Positions 56,729 to 64,000 of a DNA stretch of 64,000 nucleotides are shown here, in pieces (positions within the stretch are counted from its first letter, which is position 1; every line of letters starts with the position of its first letter). The notes below the pieces were generated by a model, which worked only from the letters and a program-made list of their open reading frames with translations, did not search any database and had not been told where the DNA came from. Source of the DNA: Flavobacterium sp. UMI-01 (lineage in GTDB: Bacteria; Bacteroidota; Bacteroidia; Flavobacteriales; Flavobacteriaceae); contig NZ_BPLU01000001.1 of assembly GCF_019656315.1 (NCBI RefSeq), positions 124,001 through 188,000 of the forward strand, read 5' to 3'. The translations under genes were made by a program, and so were the position numbers.

Positions 56729-57647
56729 ACCAATAGTTTCAATTATTATACCATGTTATAATAGGTCAGATTTAATTCCAAGCACATTAAATTCTATTAA
56801 GGAACAAACTTATTCAGATTGGGAATGTATAATAGTTGATGATCAATCAACTGATGCAATTTATGAAGTAATTACTCCTTTTTTAAGAGATTCCCGGTTT
56901 AATTTTTTTATAAGAAATAACGGGAGAATGAAAGGAGCTAATTCCTGTAGGAATATAGGTTTAGAAAAGTCTATTGGGAAATATGTGTATTGGTTAGATA
57001 GCGATGATATTTTACATCCTAATGCATTAGAAATTTGTATGGATAAATTACAAAATTCAAATTTTGATTTTTGCAGATTTGAACGAAGTATATTTGTAGG
57101 TAGTTTTGATAAAAAAGGTATAAATAATACTTTAAGTAGTAATGGTTTTATCGTTAATAGTAGCCATATTGAAAAATTATTAAAAAATGAATTAGTTTTT
57201 AATACGTGTAATTTATTATGGAATAAAGAATCTATTGGTAACCAAAGATTTAATGAAAATATAGTTTATGCGGATGAATGGGAGTTTTATAGTAGACTGT
57301 TGTCTGAGAATTTGGAAGGAATAAATATTGACAAAATTTTAATTTATGCAAGAAAACATATAGGATCTACAACATATGAATATTGGAATAAAAATCCGAT
57401 TAGATTGCAATCAAAAAAAGAAGCTATTCGATTAGTAACAGAAAATTTAGCTAAAAAAAACTTATTATCAGAGAGTTTAGTAAAATATCTTATTGGCTTG
57501 GTGATTTCTTTTAGAGATTATAATTTGTTAAAAGAATTATTTTCTATTATGAGACTAAAGCCTAAGAATGTTTTATTTATAAAATTTAAATATTATATGT
57601 TTCCTGTTTGGAAAATATATAAGCATATTTCTAAAATAAATAAATAA
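56721..57647 (+). CDS. Glycosyltransferase family 2
   Basis: The 308-residue protein has VSIIIPCYNRSDLIPSTLNS, CIIVDDQSTDAIYEV (about 36-50), and NSCRNIGLEKSIGKYVYWLD followed by SDDILHP (DxD). The motif YADEWEFYSRLLSENLEG (about 180-197) suggests a catalytic base region as in other GT2 enzymes. The gene is very A/T-rich. It overlaps the previous transferase by 8 bases. Confidence 0.86.
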   Translation: MNKPIVSIIIPCYNRSDLIPSTLNSIKEQTYSDWECIIVDDQSTDAIYEVITPFLRDSRFNFFIRNNGRMKGANSCRNIGLEKSIGKYVYWLDSDDILHPNALEICMDKLQNSNFDFCRFERSIFVGSFDKKGINNTLSSNGFIVNSSHIEKLLKNELVFNTCNLLWNKESIGNQRFNENIVYADEWEFYSRLLSENLEGINIDKILIYARKHIGSTTYEYWNKNPIRLQSKKEAIRLVTENLAKKNLLSESLVKYLIGLVISFRDYNLLKELFSIMRLKPKNVLFIKFKYYMFPVWKIYKHISKINK

Positions 57648-57655
57648 ATATTATT

Positions 57656-58768
57656 TTGAAAATCCTTCTATGTTTTGGTACCCGCCCGGAAGCAATTAAA
57701 ATGGCACCTGTTTACCACCAATTAAAAAAACAACAGGGGATCGAGGTAGAGGTTTGTGTAACCGCCCAGCATAGGGAAATGTTGGATCAGGTATTGGATT
57801 TTTTTGAAATTGTTCCTGAATATGATCTGGATTTAATGCAACCAAATCAAACCTTAAATAGCCTCAGTGCTCTTATTTTGTCTAATATTGATATAGTACT
57901 TAAAGAAGTAAAACCCGATTTGGTTTTAGTACATGGCGATACCACAACCTCATCTATGGTTGCTCTGGCGGCTTTTCATTTAGGAATTAGAATAGGGCAT
58001 ATCGAAGCAGGTTTACGTAGTTTTAATAAGCAAGCTCCTTTTCCCGAGGAGCTCAATAGACAGTTTACAACTAAATTAGCAGATATTCATTTTACACCTA
58101 CCTCAGTAGCAACACAAAATGTATTAAATGAAGGAATACCGTTTCAAAGTATTGTTCAAACAGGAAATACGGTTATAGATGCTTTGTTGTGGACATGTGA
58201 TAAAATTTCGTATGAAGCATATTCTCATCCCGAAATTGAATTATTAAAGAACAGTCTTCCAAAGGATAAAAAAATAGTTTTAGTTACGGGGCATAGAAGA
58301 GAAAATTATGGTTCGGGTTTTGAAAATTTATGTGAGGCATTATTGACTATTGCCAAACGAGAAGATGTAAGTATTGTTTATCCAGTACACCTCAATCCTA
58401 ATGTGCAAGATATGGTAAGAGAAAAGTTAGCCAATAAACAAAATATTTATTTGATTCCGCCATCATCATACCCTGCTTTTGTATGGTTGATGCAACAGTC
58501 TTTTTTGATTGTTACGGATTCAGGAGGGATACAAGAAGAAGCGCCTTCCTTAGGGAAGCCTGTTTTAGTAACACGAACTATATCGGAACGACCAGAAGGA
58601 GTCGCAGCGGGATTTTCTAAAATTATTGGTTCAGAAAAAGAAAATATTGAAAAAAGTATTGTACAACTTTTAGAAAATTTTTCAGGTTTTGATACTGTTG
58701 AAAATCCATATGGAGATGGGAATGCATCTCATAAGATTGTTAATTACTTGATAAATATAATTAAATGA
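57656..58768 (+). CDS. wecB: UDP-N-acetylglucosamine 2-epimerase (non-hydrolysing)
   Basis: The 370-residue enzyme converts UDP-GlcNAc to UDP-ManNAc. It has LCFGTRPEAIKMAPVYHQL (about 5-23), VHGDTTTSSMVA, HIEAGLRSFNKQAPFPEELN (about 118-137) and VTDSGGIQEEAPSLGKPVLV. The start is a TTG at 57656, which gives the exact family N-terminus. It overlaps the next gene by 4 bases. The gene is richer in G+C than its neighbours. Confidence 0.95.
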   Translation: MKILLCFGTRPEAIKMAPVYHQLKKQQGIEVEVCVTAQHREMLDQVLDFFEIVPEYDLDLMQPNQTLNSLSALILSNIDIVLKEVKPDLVLVHGDTTTSSMVALAAFHLGIRIGHIEAGLRSFNKQAPFPEELNRQFTTKLADIHFTPTSVATQNVLNEGIPFQSIVQTGNTVIDALLWTCDKISYEAYSHPEIELLKNSLPKDKKIVLVTGHRRENYGSGFENLCEALLTIAKREDVSIVYPVHLNPNVQDMVREKLANKQNIYLIPPSSYPAFVWLMQQSFLIVTDSGGIQEEAPSLGKPVLVTRTISERPEGVAAGFSKIIGSEKENIEKSIVQLLENFSGFDTVENPYGDGNASHKIVNYLINIIK

Positions 58769-60012
58769 AAATATTAATTGTAGTTGAGTCAATTGATATA
58801 AATGCTAATAGTGGTTCTAAGGCTAATGTAGCACTTATTCAAAACTTGCATAAAGCGGGATATGATTTGAAAGTGTATCATTATAGTCAAAAGACTATCA
58901 GTTTAGAAGGGATTTCATGTATTCTTATTAAAGAACAAAAATGGAATCTAGTGTATTTACTTAGCAAGTTGCAAGTGCGCTTTAGGATGTTGACAGGAAT
59001 AAATATTAATCCAACTATTGAACGTTTTTTCGGTTTTTCGTTAGCGTTTTTCAATGATTCTAAGAGTATAAAAAAAGCGCTGGAAAAGGAGAAAACTTTT
59101 CAACCAGATTGGGTGCTTACATTGAGTTATGCTTCAAGTTTTCGTTCTCATAAAGCTTTATTAGATATACCAAAATGGCATAGCAAATGGTTGGCTTATG
59201 TTCATGATCCTTATCCTATGCACAGTTATCCCAGACCTTATGATTGGGTAGAACCTGGACATCAATTTAAAAGGAATTTTTTCTTGAAAATAGTTAGGAA
59301 CTCACAATATCTTTTGTATCCCAGTCAACTTTTGGCTGAATGGATGTTTAGTTATTATCCTGGTCAAAAGAATGAAGGCATTGTTGTTCCTCATCAAATT
59401 TCTGAGCAAACAATCAATAAAGAGGAGGCGGAAACTGTTTTGTCTTCAAGTGATTTTATTATTTTGCATGCTGGTAATATGATGAGTGCCAGAAATCCGA
59501 TGGCTCTTATACAAGCTTTTGAACAGTTTTTAGATCAATTTCCAGAAGCTAAAAGCCATGCTAAATTATATTTTATTGGTGCTCCATCTTGCTATGATTC
59601 ACCTATAAAAGAAAAACAAAAAATTATGCCTCAACTTTTTTTAAGTGAGGGTTATATTCCTTTTAAAGAAGTTTTGGCTATGCAGGAACAGGCCTCTGTT
59701 AATGTTATTTTAGAGGCATTAGGGCCTATTAGCCCTTTTTTACCTGGTAAATTTGCTCATTGTATTCAAACTCAAAAGCCAATACTATTATTAGGCCCTT
59801 TTTATAGTGAATCTAAGCGATTGCTAGGGGAGAATTATCCTTATTGGAGTTCTATAAATGATACAAAACTTATCCAAAAGCATATTACCGATCTATACCG
59901 ACTTTGGTTGAAGAATAACAAACAAATTATAATGCGTAGGGATGATTTATTGTATTACCTTTCTTCAGATTATCTAAAAGAAACTATTGATAATTTAAAG
60001 AATAAAGAATGA
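58765..60012 (+). CDS. GT-B type glycosyltransferase
   Basis: The 415-residue protein starts MKILIVVESIDINANSGSKA with a Ser/Gly-rich loop. It has WLAYVHDPYPMHSYPRPYDW (about 150-169) and the second-domain start FIILHAGNMMSARNPMALIQ. The region GPISPFLPGKFAHCIQTQKP holds the nucleotide-binding end. Its overall layout is that of GT4-like enzymes, but the EX7E motif is not obvious. It overlaps both neighbours by 4 bases (ATGA). Confidence 0.75.
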   Translation: MKILIVVESIDINANSGSKANVALIQNLHKAGYDLKVYHYSQKTISLEGISCILIKEQKWNLVYLLSKLQVRFRMLTGININPTIERFFGFSLAFFNDSKSIKKALEKEKTFQPDWVLTLSYASSFRSHKALLDIPKWHSKWLAYVHDPYPMHSYPRPYDWVEPGHQFKRNFFLKIVRNSQYLLYPSQLLAEWMFSYYPGQKNEGIVVPHQISEQTINKEEAETVLSSSDFIILHAGNMMSARNPMALIQAFEQFLDQFPEAKSHAKLYFIGAPSCYDSPIKEKQKIMPQLFLSEGYIPFKEVLAMQEQASVNVILEALGPISPFLPGKFAHCIQTQKPILLLGPFYSESKRLLGENYPYWSSINDTKLIQKHITDLYRLWLKNNKQIIMRRDDLLYYLSSDYLKETIDNLKNKE

Positions 60013-61073
60013 TTACTATAGTTTTTACATATCGAAATCGTGAGATTTCAACTGTTGAAAAATGCTTGAATTCTTTGGCTAAACAAACAGTTGCTGATTT
60101 TAAAGTTGTAGTAGTCGATTATGGTAGTGAAATTAGATTTGCTACTGATTTAAAACAATTAATTGAGTTATATGATTTTGTTGAATTGATTAGTTGTCCA
60201 GTACAAGGACAACTTTGGAATAAATCAAGAGCAATTAATATGGCATTGCAACAAGCAACTACTCCTTACTTTTTTGTTGGGGATATTGATATGTTATTTC
60301 GGGACGATTTTATAGAAAAACTTTATGCGCTTAAAAGCGACCAAACTGTAGTTTATTTTCAAGTTGGAGTACTGAGTCAAACAGAATCCAAGTTAAATAA
60401 AGTTTTTCAGGAGTATCTAATAAAGCATAAAACGAATGAAGAAGCTACAGGTATGACATTGTTTCCTACTGCTGTTTTAAAAAGTATTCAGGGGTATGAC
60501 GAGTTTTATCACGGTTGGGGAGCAGAAGATACAGATGTTCACATTAGATTACAATTAGCAGGTTATAAGATTCACTTTTTTGATGAAACAATTTTAATGT
60601 TGCATCAATGGCATCCTAAAAAATATAGATCTAAACAGAGCAAAGAACCTTTTCATTCTAATTTGGAGCAAATTAACCATCAATATCTTCAGAAAATAGC
60701 AATAAGAAAAGATTATGTAGCCAATACAGTTTTTGGTTGGGGGACGGTTCCTGAAACTGTTGATTTTAATAATGTTAAACCAATAAAAATTTCGCTTACC
60801 AATCAATTGTCAGAAGTGGGTGCTTTATTATATGGTTTATTGGAACATTATAGAGGGGAATGTATTGTTATTGAAATTGAACCCCATCAGGAGTATAATA
60901 GTTTTAAAAATTCTCTCAAAAAAGTTATTGGAAAAAAAAGCAGGAATTTTTATAATTTTCAAACAATAAATGATTTATTATTAGCTCAAATAATTTCACG
61001 TTTTAGAGATAAGTATTATAGTTATGAATGGAATAAACAAAAGAATCGTATTCTTTTAAAAATAGCTTTATAA
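60009..61073 (+). CDS. Glycosyltransferase family 2 with GT7C-like domain
   Basis: Residues 1-230 of this 354-residue protein hold a GT2 domain: MITIVFTYRNREISTVEKCL, VVVDYGSEI, and VGDIDMLF (DxD, about 93-100). A GWGAEDTDVHIRLQLAGY motif (about 172-189) follows, as in galactosyltransferase C-terminal (GT7C) and chondroitin-synthase-like enzymes. The last 100 residues have no clear motif. It starts in a 4-base overlap with the previous gene. Confidence 0.82.
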   Translation: MITIVFTYRNREISTVEKCLNSLAKQTVADFKVVVVDYGSEIRFATDLKQLIELYDFVELISCPVQGQLWNKSRAINMALQQATTPYFFVGDIDMLFRDDFIEKLYALKSDQTVVYFQVGVLSQTESKLNKVFQEYLIKHKTNEEATGMTLFPTAVLKSIQGYDEFYHGWGAEDTDVHIRLQLAGYKIHFFDETILMLHQWHPKKYRSKQSKEPFHSNLEQINHQYLQKIAIRKDYVANTVFGWGTVPETVDFNNVKPIKISLTNQLSEVGALLYGLLEHYRGECIVIEIEPHQEYNSFKNSLKKVIGKKSRNFYNFQTINDLLLAQIISRFRDKYYSYEWNKQKNRILLKIAL

Positions 61074-61074
61074 G

Positions 61075-62202
61075 ATGAGAATACTTATGGTGTCAATGCC
61101 ATCGTTACATTTTTTTCGTTGGACAGATCAATTGAAAGATGCTGGACACGAAGTGTTTTGGTTTGATATCACAGGAGCTGGCGAAATAGCCTCATCCATT
61201 TATTGGGTACACCAGAAGGTAGATTGGAGATTGAAATATGATTATCCAGGACGTTATTCACTTAAGATGAAGTTTCCAAAATTGTATCGATGGTTGCAAC
61301 AATATAATGAAAAAGATACAGCTATGGCTTTTGAAAAATACCTTCAAGAAGTTCGGCCTGATGCAGTGCATAGTTTTGCTTTATATGTTTCTTGTACTCC
61401 TATTGTTGAAGTTATGCAAAGACATAAAAACATAAAATGGATTTATTCATCTTGGGGTAGCGATTTGTTTTATTTTCAAGATAAGGCGAATTATTTATAT
61501 GATATTAAAAGAGTTTTAAATCGTGTTGATTGTTTATTTACAGATTGTAAAAGAGATTATGAAATAGCAAAACAACATGGTTTTTTAGGTCAATTTTTAG
61601 GCGTTTTTCCAGGAGGAGGCGGATTTGATATGCAGTTGATGGAAAAATTTAAACTCCCTATTGAACAAAGAAAAATAATATTAATAAAGGGATTTCAAGG
61701 TCGTTCAGGAAGAGCAATACCCGTTTTGAAAGCAATAATATCTTTGAAAGAACGATTAAGTCATTTTGATATAGTCGTTTTCGGAACTGATTTGGAAGCA
61801 TTTAATTATATTAATTCATCCGAATTATTGCATTGGGAAAATTTTAAAGCAATGGGGAAAATAGCTCATAAGGATGTGATAAAACTTATGGGACAAGCAT
61901 TGATTTACATTGGGAACAGTAATTCAGATGGAATCCCTAATACTCTTTTAGAGGCAATTATTATGAATTGTTATCCTATTCAATCCAATCCTGGTGGTGC
62001 TACCAGTGAGATTTTAACGGATGGGGTGAATGGGTTATTGATTAATGACTGTGAAAATATCGATAGTATTTCCAATAGTATTTTAAGAGCTTTAATGATG
62101 GATTTTAATAAGGTTATTGAATTTAATACAATAAAGTTCTATTGTATATTGGATCGTCATCGTATGAAATTAGAAATACATAAATTGTTGAAATTAGTAT
62201 AA
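61075..62202 (+). CDS. Glycosyltransferase family 4 (GT-B)
   Basis: The 375-residue product has MRILMVSMPSLHFFRWTDQL, IYSSWGSDLFYFQDKANYLY (about 122-141), FPGGGGFDM, and the C-terminal donor motif GNSNSDGIPNTLLEAIIMNC (about 281-300) plus GGATSEILTDGVNGLLI. It overlaps the next gene by one base (TAATG). Acceptor is unknown. Confidence 0.85.
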   Translation: MRILMVSMPSLHFFRWTDQLKDAGHEVFWFDITGAGEIASSIYWVHQKVDWRLKYDYPGRYSLKMKFPKLYRWLQQYNEKDTAMAFEKYLQEVRPDAVHSFALYVSCTPIVEVMQRHKNIKWIYSSWGSDLFYFQDKANYLYDIKRVLNRVDCLFTDCKRDYEIAKQHGFLGQFLGVFPGGGGFDMQLMEKFKLPIEQRKIILIKGFQGRSGRAIPVLKAIISLKERLSHFDIVVFGTDLEAFNYINSSELLHWENFKAMGKIAHKDVIKLMGQALIYIGNSNSDGIPNTLLEAIIMNCYPIQSNPGGATSEILTDGVNGLLINDCENIDSISNSILRALMMDFNKVIEFNTIKFYCILDRHRMKLEIHKLLKLV

Positions 62203-63701
62203 TGAAACAAAAAACGTGGTCACAAAAGGAGATTAAAAATTTAATATTGGAGATTGAGAATAAATGGCCTGTAGACCAGTGGGTTATTGACGGTATTTGT
62301 ATTTGGCCGTATGTTAGATTAAAATTATATATTGGTTTTTTGTCTAATTTAGCAGTTAATCCTAATAAAGCAGAACCTAAAGATAGTTGTAACAAAGAAT
62401 TCACTATAAAGAGGGATTTACTACAAATTGTTAAAGAAATTATAGTTGGTTTTTTTAGATTGCAATTCTTTTTTGGCTCACTTAAAAAAAAGAAAATTTT
62501 GTTTTTTGGAGCTCACTTCCATAGAGTTATACAAGATAGCAAATATTTTAATCGGTTTTATGATGCTATGGTGGAACATCATAATTTACAAGATGATGTT
62601 TATATGATAGAATATCAGTGGGTTTATGATTCAATTTATAATAAAAAAGCAGTCATTACATTAAATAAATACCTAGATGATTATAAATTATTAATAAAAG
62701 TATTGAAAAGATTTAAGAAGATTAAAATCACTAGGGAATTAGATCAATATAATGAGTTTTATCAAAGTTTGATTTTACTTAAATTGGATGTTAAGACTTT
62801 GAATATTTCTGAATTAGATATAGTTAATTGGGCTTCTAAAGTAAATTCATTAGAAAGATTTTTTTATAGATTTTATAGTAAAACAAAACCTTTAAAAGTA
62901 GTTTTTTTAGGGTATTATGGATATGATGATTTAACGGCTGCAGTTTTGGCTGCAAATAAATTGGGGATAAAGACTGTAGATTTACAGCATGGACCTCAGA
63001 CTAACATTCATTTAGCGTATTCCAATTGGTCAAAAGTTCCACAAAATGGATATAATACGATGCCAATTGAATTTTGGAATTGGGATAATAATTCAAAAAA
63101 GAATATTGATGAGTGGGCAATAAAAACAACTAATATTCAATCTAAAATTATAGGTCAGCCATTTGTTTCATATTGGTTAAATAAAGTTGAAAAATTAAAG
63201 TGTAATAATAAATGTATATTTTATAGTTTGCAGACAACTCCATTTTCAATTGAAGATATGATTAGTCCTGAAATTATTCTTTTGATAAAAAATACAAAAT
63301 TTAAATGGATTCTAAGGTTACATCCACGAAGCAATATTAGTATAGATACATTACAGGGATATTTAAAACTTCATAAAATTTATGAAAATGTAATCATTCA
63401 AGATGCTTTCCATTCACCATTACCAGAAGTTTTGAGTAAATCGGTTTTACATATTACTAATTTTTCTGGATGTTTAATAGAGGCATATCTGATGGATGTT
63501 CCAACATTATTAATACATAAAATGGGGCAAGAAATGTTTAATTCATATATTGACGAAAAAAAGGTGTTTTATCTAAATAGGGAAAGTGAAAATTTTGAAT
63601 TAGATTTTTTTAATATCTTAAAAAAAGTGGAAACTTACAAACGATTAAATAATAAGCTCGAAATATTTAATCCAATTACTGAAAGTATTTTGAGAGCATA
63701 G
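62202..63701 (+). CDS. Unassigned 499-residue protein, possibly a GT-B type transferase
   Basis: No family is recognised with certainty. It contains KILFFGAHFHRVI (about 99-111), VVFLGYYGYDD, and IKTVDLQHGPQTNIHLAYSN (about 257-276). It also has WILRLHPRSNIS (about 366-377) and a C-terminal HITNFSGCLIEAYLMDVPTL. This order (GHG/QHG-type loop, HPR, then FSGCLIEA) resembles CDP-glycerol glycerophosphotransferases and capsule Kdo-type transferases of the GT-B fold. No signal peptide or membrane helix is clear. It lies in the same operon as the transferases around it. Confidence 0.6.
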   Translation: MKQKTWSQKEIKNLILEIENKWPVDQWVIDGICIWPYVRLKLYIGFLSNLAVNPNKAEPKDSCNKEFTIKRDLLQIVKEIIVGFFRLQFFFGSLKKKKILFFGAHFHRVIQDSKYFNRFYDAMVEHHNLQDDVYMIEYQWVYDSIYNKKAVITLNKYLDDYKLLIKVLKRFKKIKITRELDQYNEFYQSLILLKLDVKTLNISELDIVNWASKVNSLERFFYRFYSKTKPLKVVFLGYYGYDDLTAAVLAANKLGIKTVDLQHGPQTNIHLAYSNWSKVPQNGYNTMPIEFWNWDNNSKKNIDEWAIKTTNIQSKIIGQPFVSYWLNKVEKLKCNNKCIFYSLQTTPFSIEDMISPEIILLIKNTKFKWILRLHPRSNISIDTLQGYLKLHKIYENVIIQDAFHSPLPEVLSKSVLHITNFSGCLIEAYLMDVPTLLIHKMGQEMFNSYIDEKKVFYLNRESENFELDFFNILKKVETYKRLNNKLEIFNPITESILRA

Positions 63702-63719
63702 AAATTTAGAATAGATATA

Positions 63720-64000
63720 ATGAATTTTTCAAACACAATCAGACTTTTTTGGTGGAATGAGAGGGTAATTCAGGGTAAAACCAAAGAGAATTATGGCGAT
63801 TTAGTAGGGAAATATCTCGTTGAAAAAATATCGGGTAAAAAGGTTGTTTTTTCAATGCCAAAAAAATGGTCTATTTTAGATTATTGTAAGCCAATTTATG
63901 TCACTATTGGTAGTGTTTTAACGCATGTGAATAACAAGTGTATTGTATGGGGAAGTGGAATTATTAGTAAAGAGTATTCTGTTCAAAAGGCAAAATTTCT
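63720..64000 (+). CDS. Polysaccharide pyruvyl transferase-like protein, N-terminal part (partial)
   Basis: The frame from the ATG at 63720 stays open to the window end (93 full codons). It reads KTKENYGDLVGKYLVEKISG (about residues 20-39), YVTIGSVLTHVNN and CIVWGSGIISKE, the start pattern of polysaccharide pyruvyl transferases, which add pyruvate ketals from PEP to glycans. The active-site half lies beyond the window, so this is a family-level call. Confidence 0.8.
   Translation, partial: MNFSNTIRLFWWNERVIQGKTKENYGDLVGKYLVEKISGKKVVFSMPKKWSILDYCKPIYVTIGSVLTHVNNKCIVWGSGIISKEYSVQKAKF

Overview
The window comes from the chromosome of a Bacteroidota bacterium, most likely Flavobacterium or a close relative. 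Four things support this: low G+C; start codons preceded by A-rich sequence rather than strong Shine-Dalgarno sites; several promoters matching the Bacteroidota -7 box TAnnTTTG; and the order rplQ-carA-eno-gltA after the ribosomal operon. No rRNA, tRNA, transposase, phage or CRISPR feature was seen.

Region 1 (1-7.7 kb) is the distal half of the S10/spc/alpha ribosomal operon: end of rplE, then rpsN, rpsH, rplF, rplR, rpsE, rpmD, rplO, secY, infA, rpmJ, rpsM, rpsK, rpsD, rpoA and rplQ, closed by a clear hairpin terminator. S14 and L36 are both zinc-ligand-free forms. Region 2 (7.8-15 kb) holds short housekeeping units, most with a recognisable promoter: carA, eno, gltA, two pentein-fold guanidine hydrolases (an amidinotransferase/DDAH-like protein and a CtlX-like protein), a CoA-binding protein and recR.

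Region 3 (15-48.2 kb) is a very large surface-polysaccharide locus, all on the plus strand. It opens with a Wza lipoprotein and a Wzc-type tyrosine kinase, then a UDP-GlcNAc 4-epimerase, UDP-glucose dehydrogenase, a NusG-like UpxY antiterminator, rfbB, a TviB/WbpO-type dehydrogenase and a GDP-mannose pyrophosphorylase. A second export pair follows (SLBB protein plus Wzz), then a Wzx flippase, a Wzy polymerase, several glycosyltransferases, two Gmd-like dehydratases, GDP-fucose synthase and a second, EpsG-like, polymerase. The block ends with a WecA/WbpL-type initiating transferase, a cupin sugar isomerase/epimerase, a DegT aminotransferase, rfbC, rfbD, rfbA and a FlaA1/PglF-type dehydratase. 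The predicted donors include UDP-GlcA, UDP-GalNAcA, dTDP-L-rhamnose, GDP-mannose, GDP-L-fucose and a 4-amino- or 3-amino-dideoxy sugar.

Region 4 (48.3-50.6 kb) breaks the pattern. It has two minus-strand genes: a PHP-type phosphatase that probably opposes the Wzc kinase, and an uncharacterised 262-residue protein embedded between two nearly C-free TTTAAGGG-like repeat arrays. Perfect 17-nt inverted copies of a repeat core bound that gene. This is the most unusual structure in the window.

Region 5 (50.7-64 kb) is an ABC-exporter polysaccharide cluster: Wzm, Wzt with a C-terminal carbohydrate-binding extension, a GT-D-type transferase, seven further glycosyltransferases, UDP-GlcNAc 2-epimerase, one unassigned 499-residue protein, and the start of a pyruvyl transferase cut by the window end. 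Three envelope-glycan export modules therefore lie within about 50 kb.
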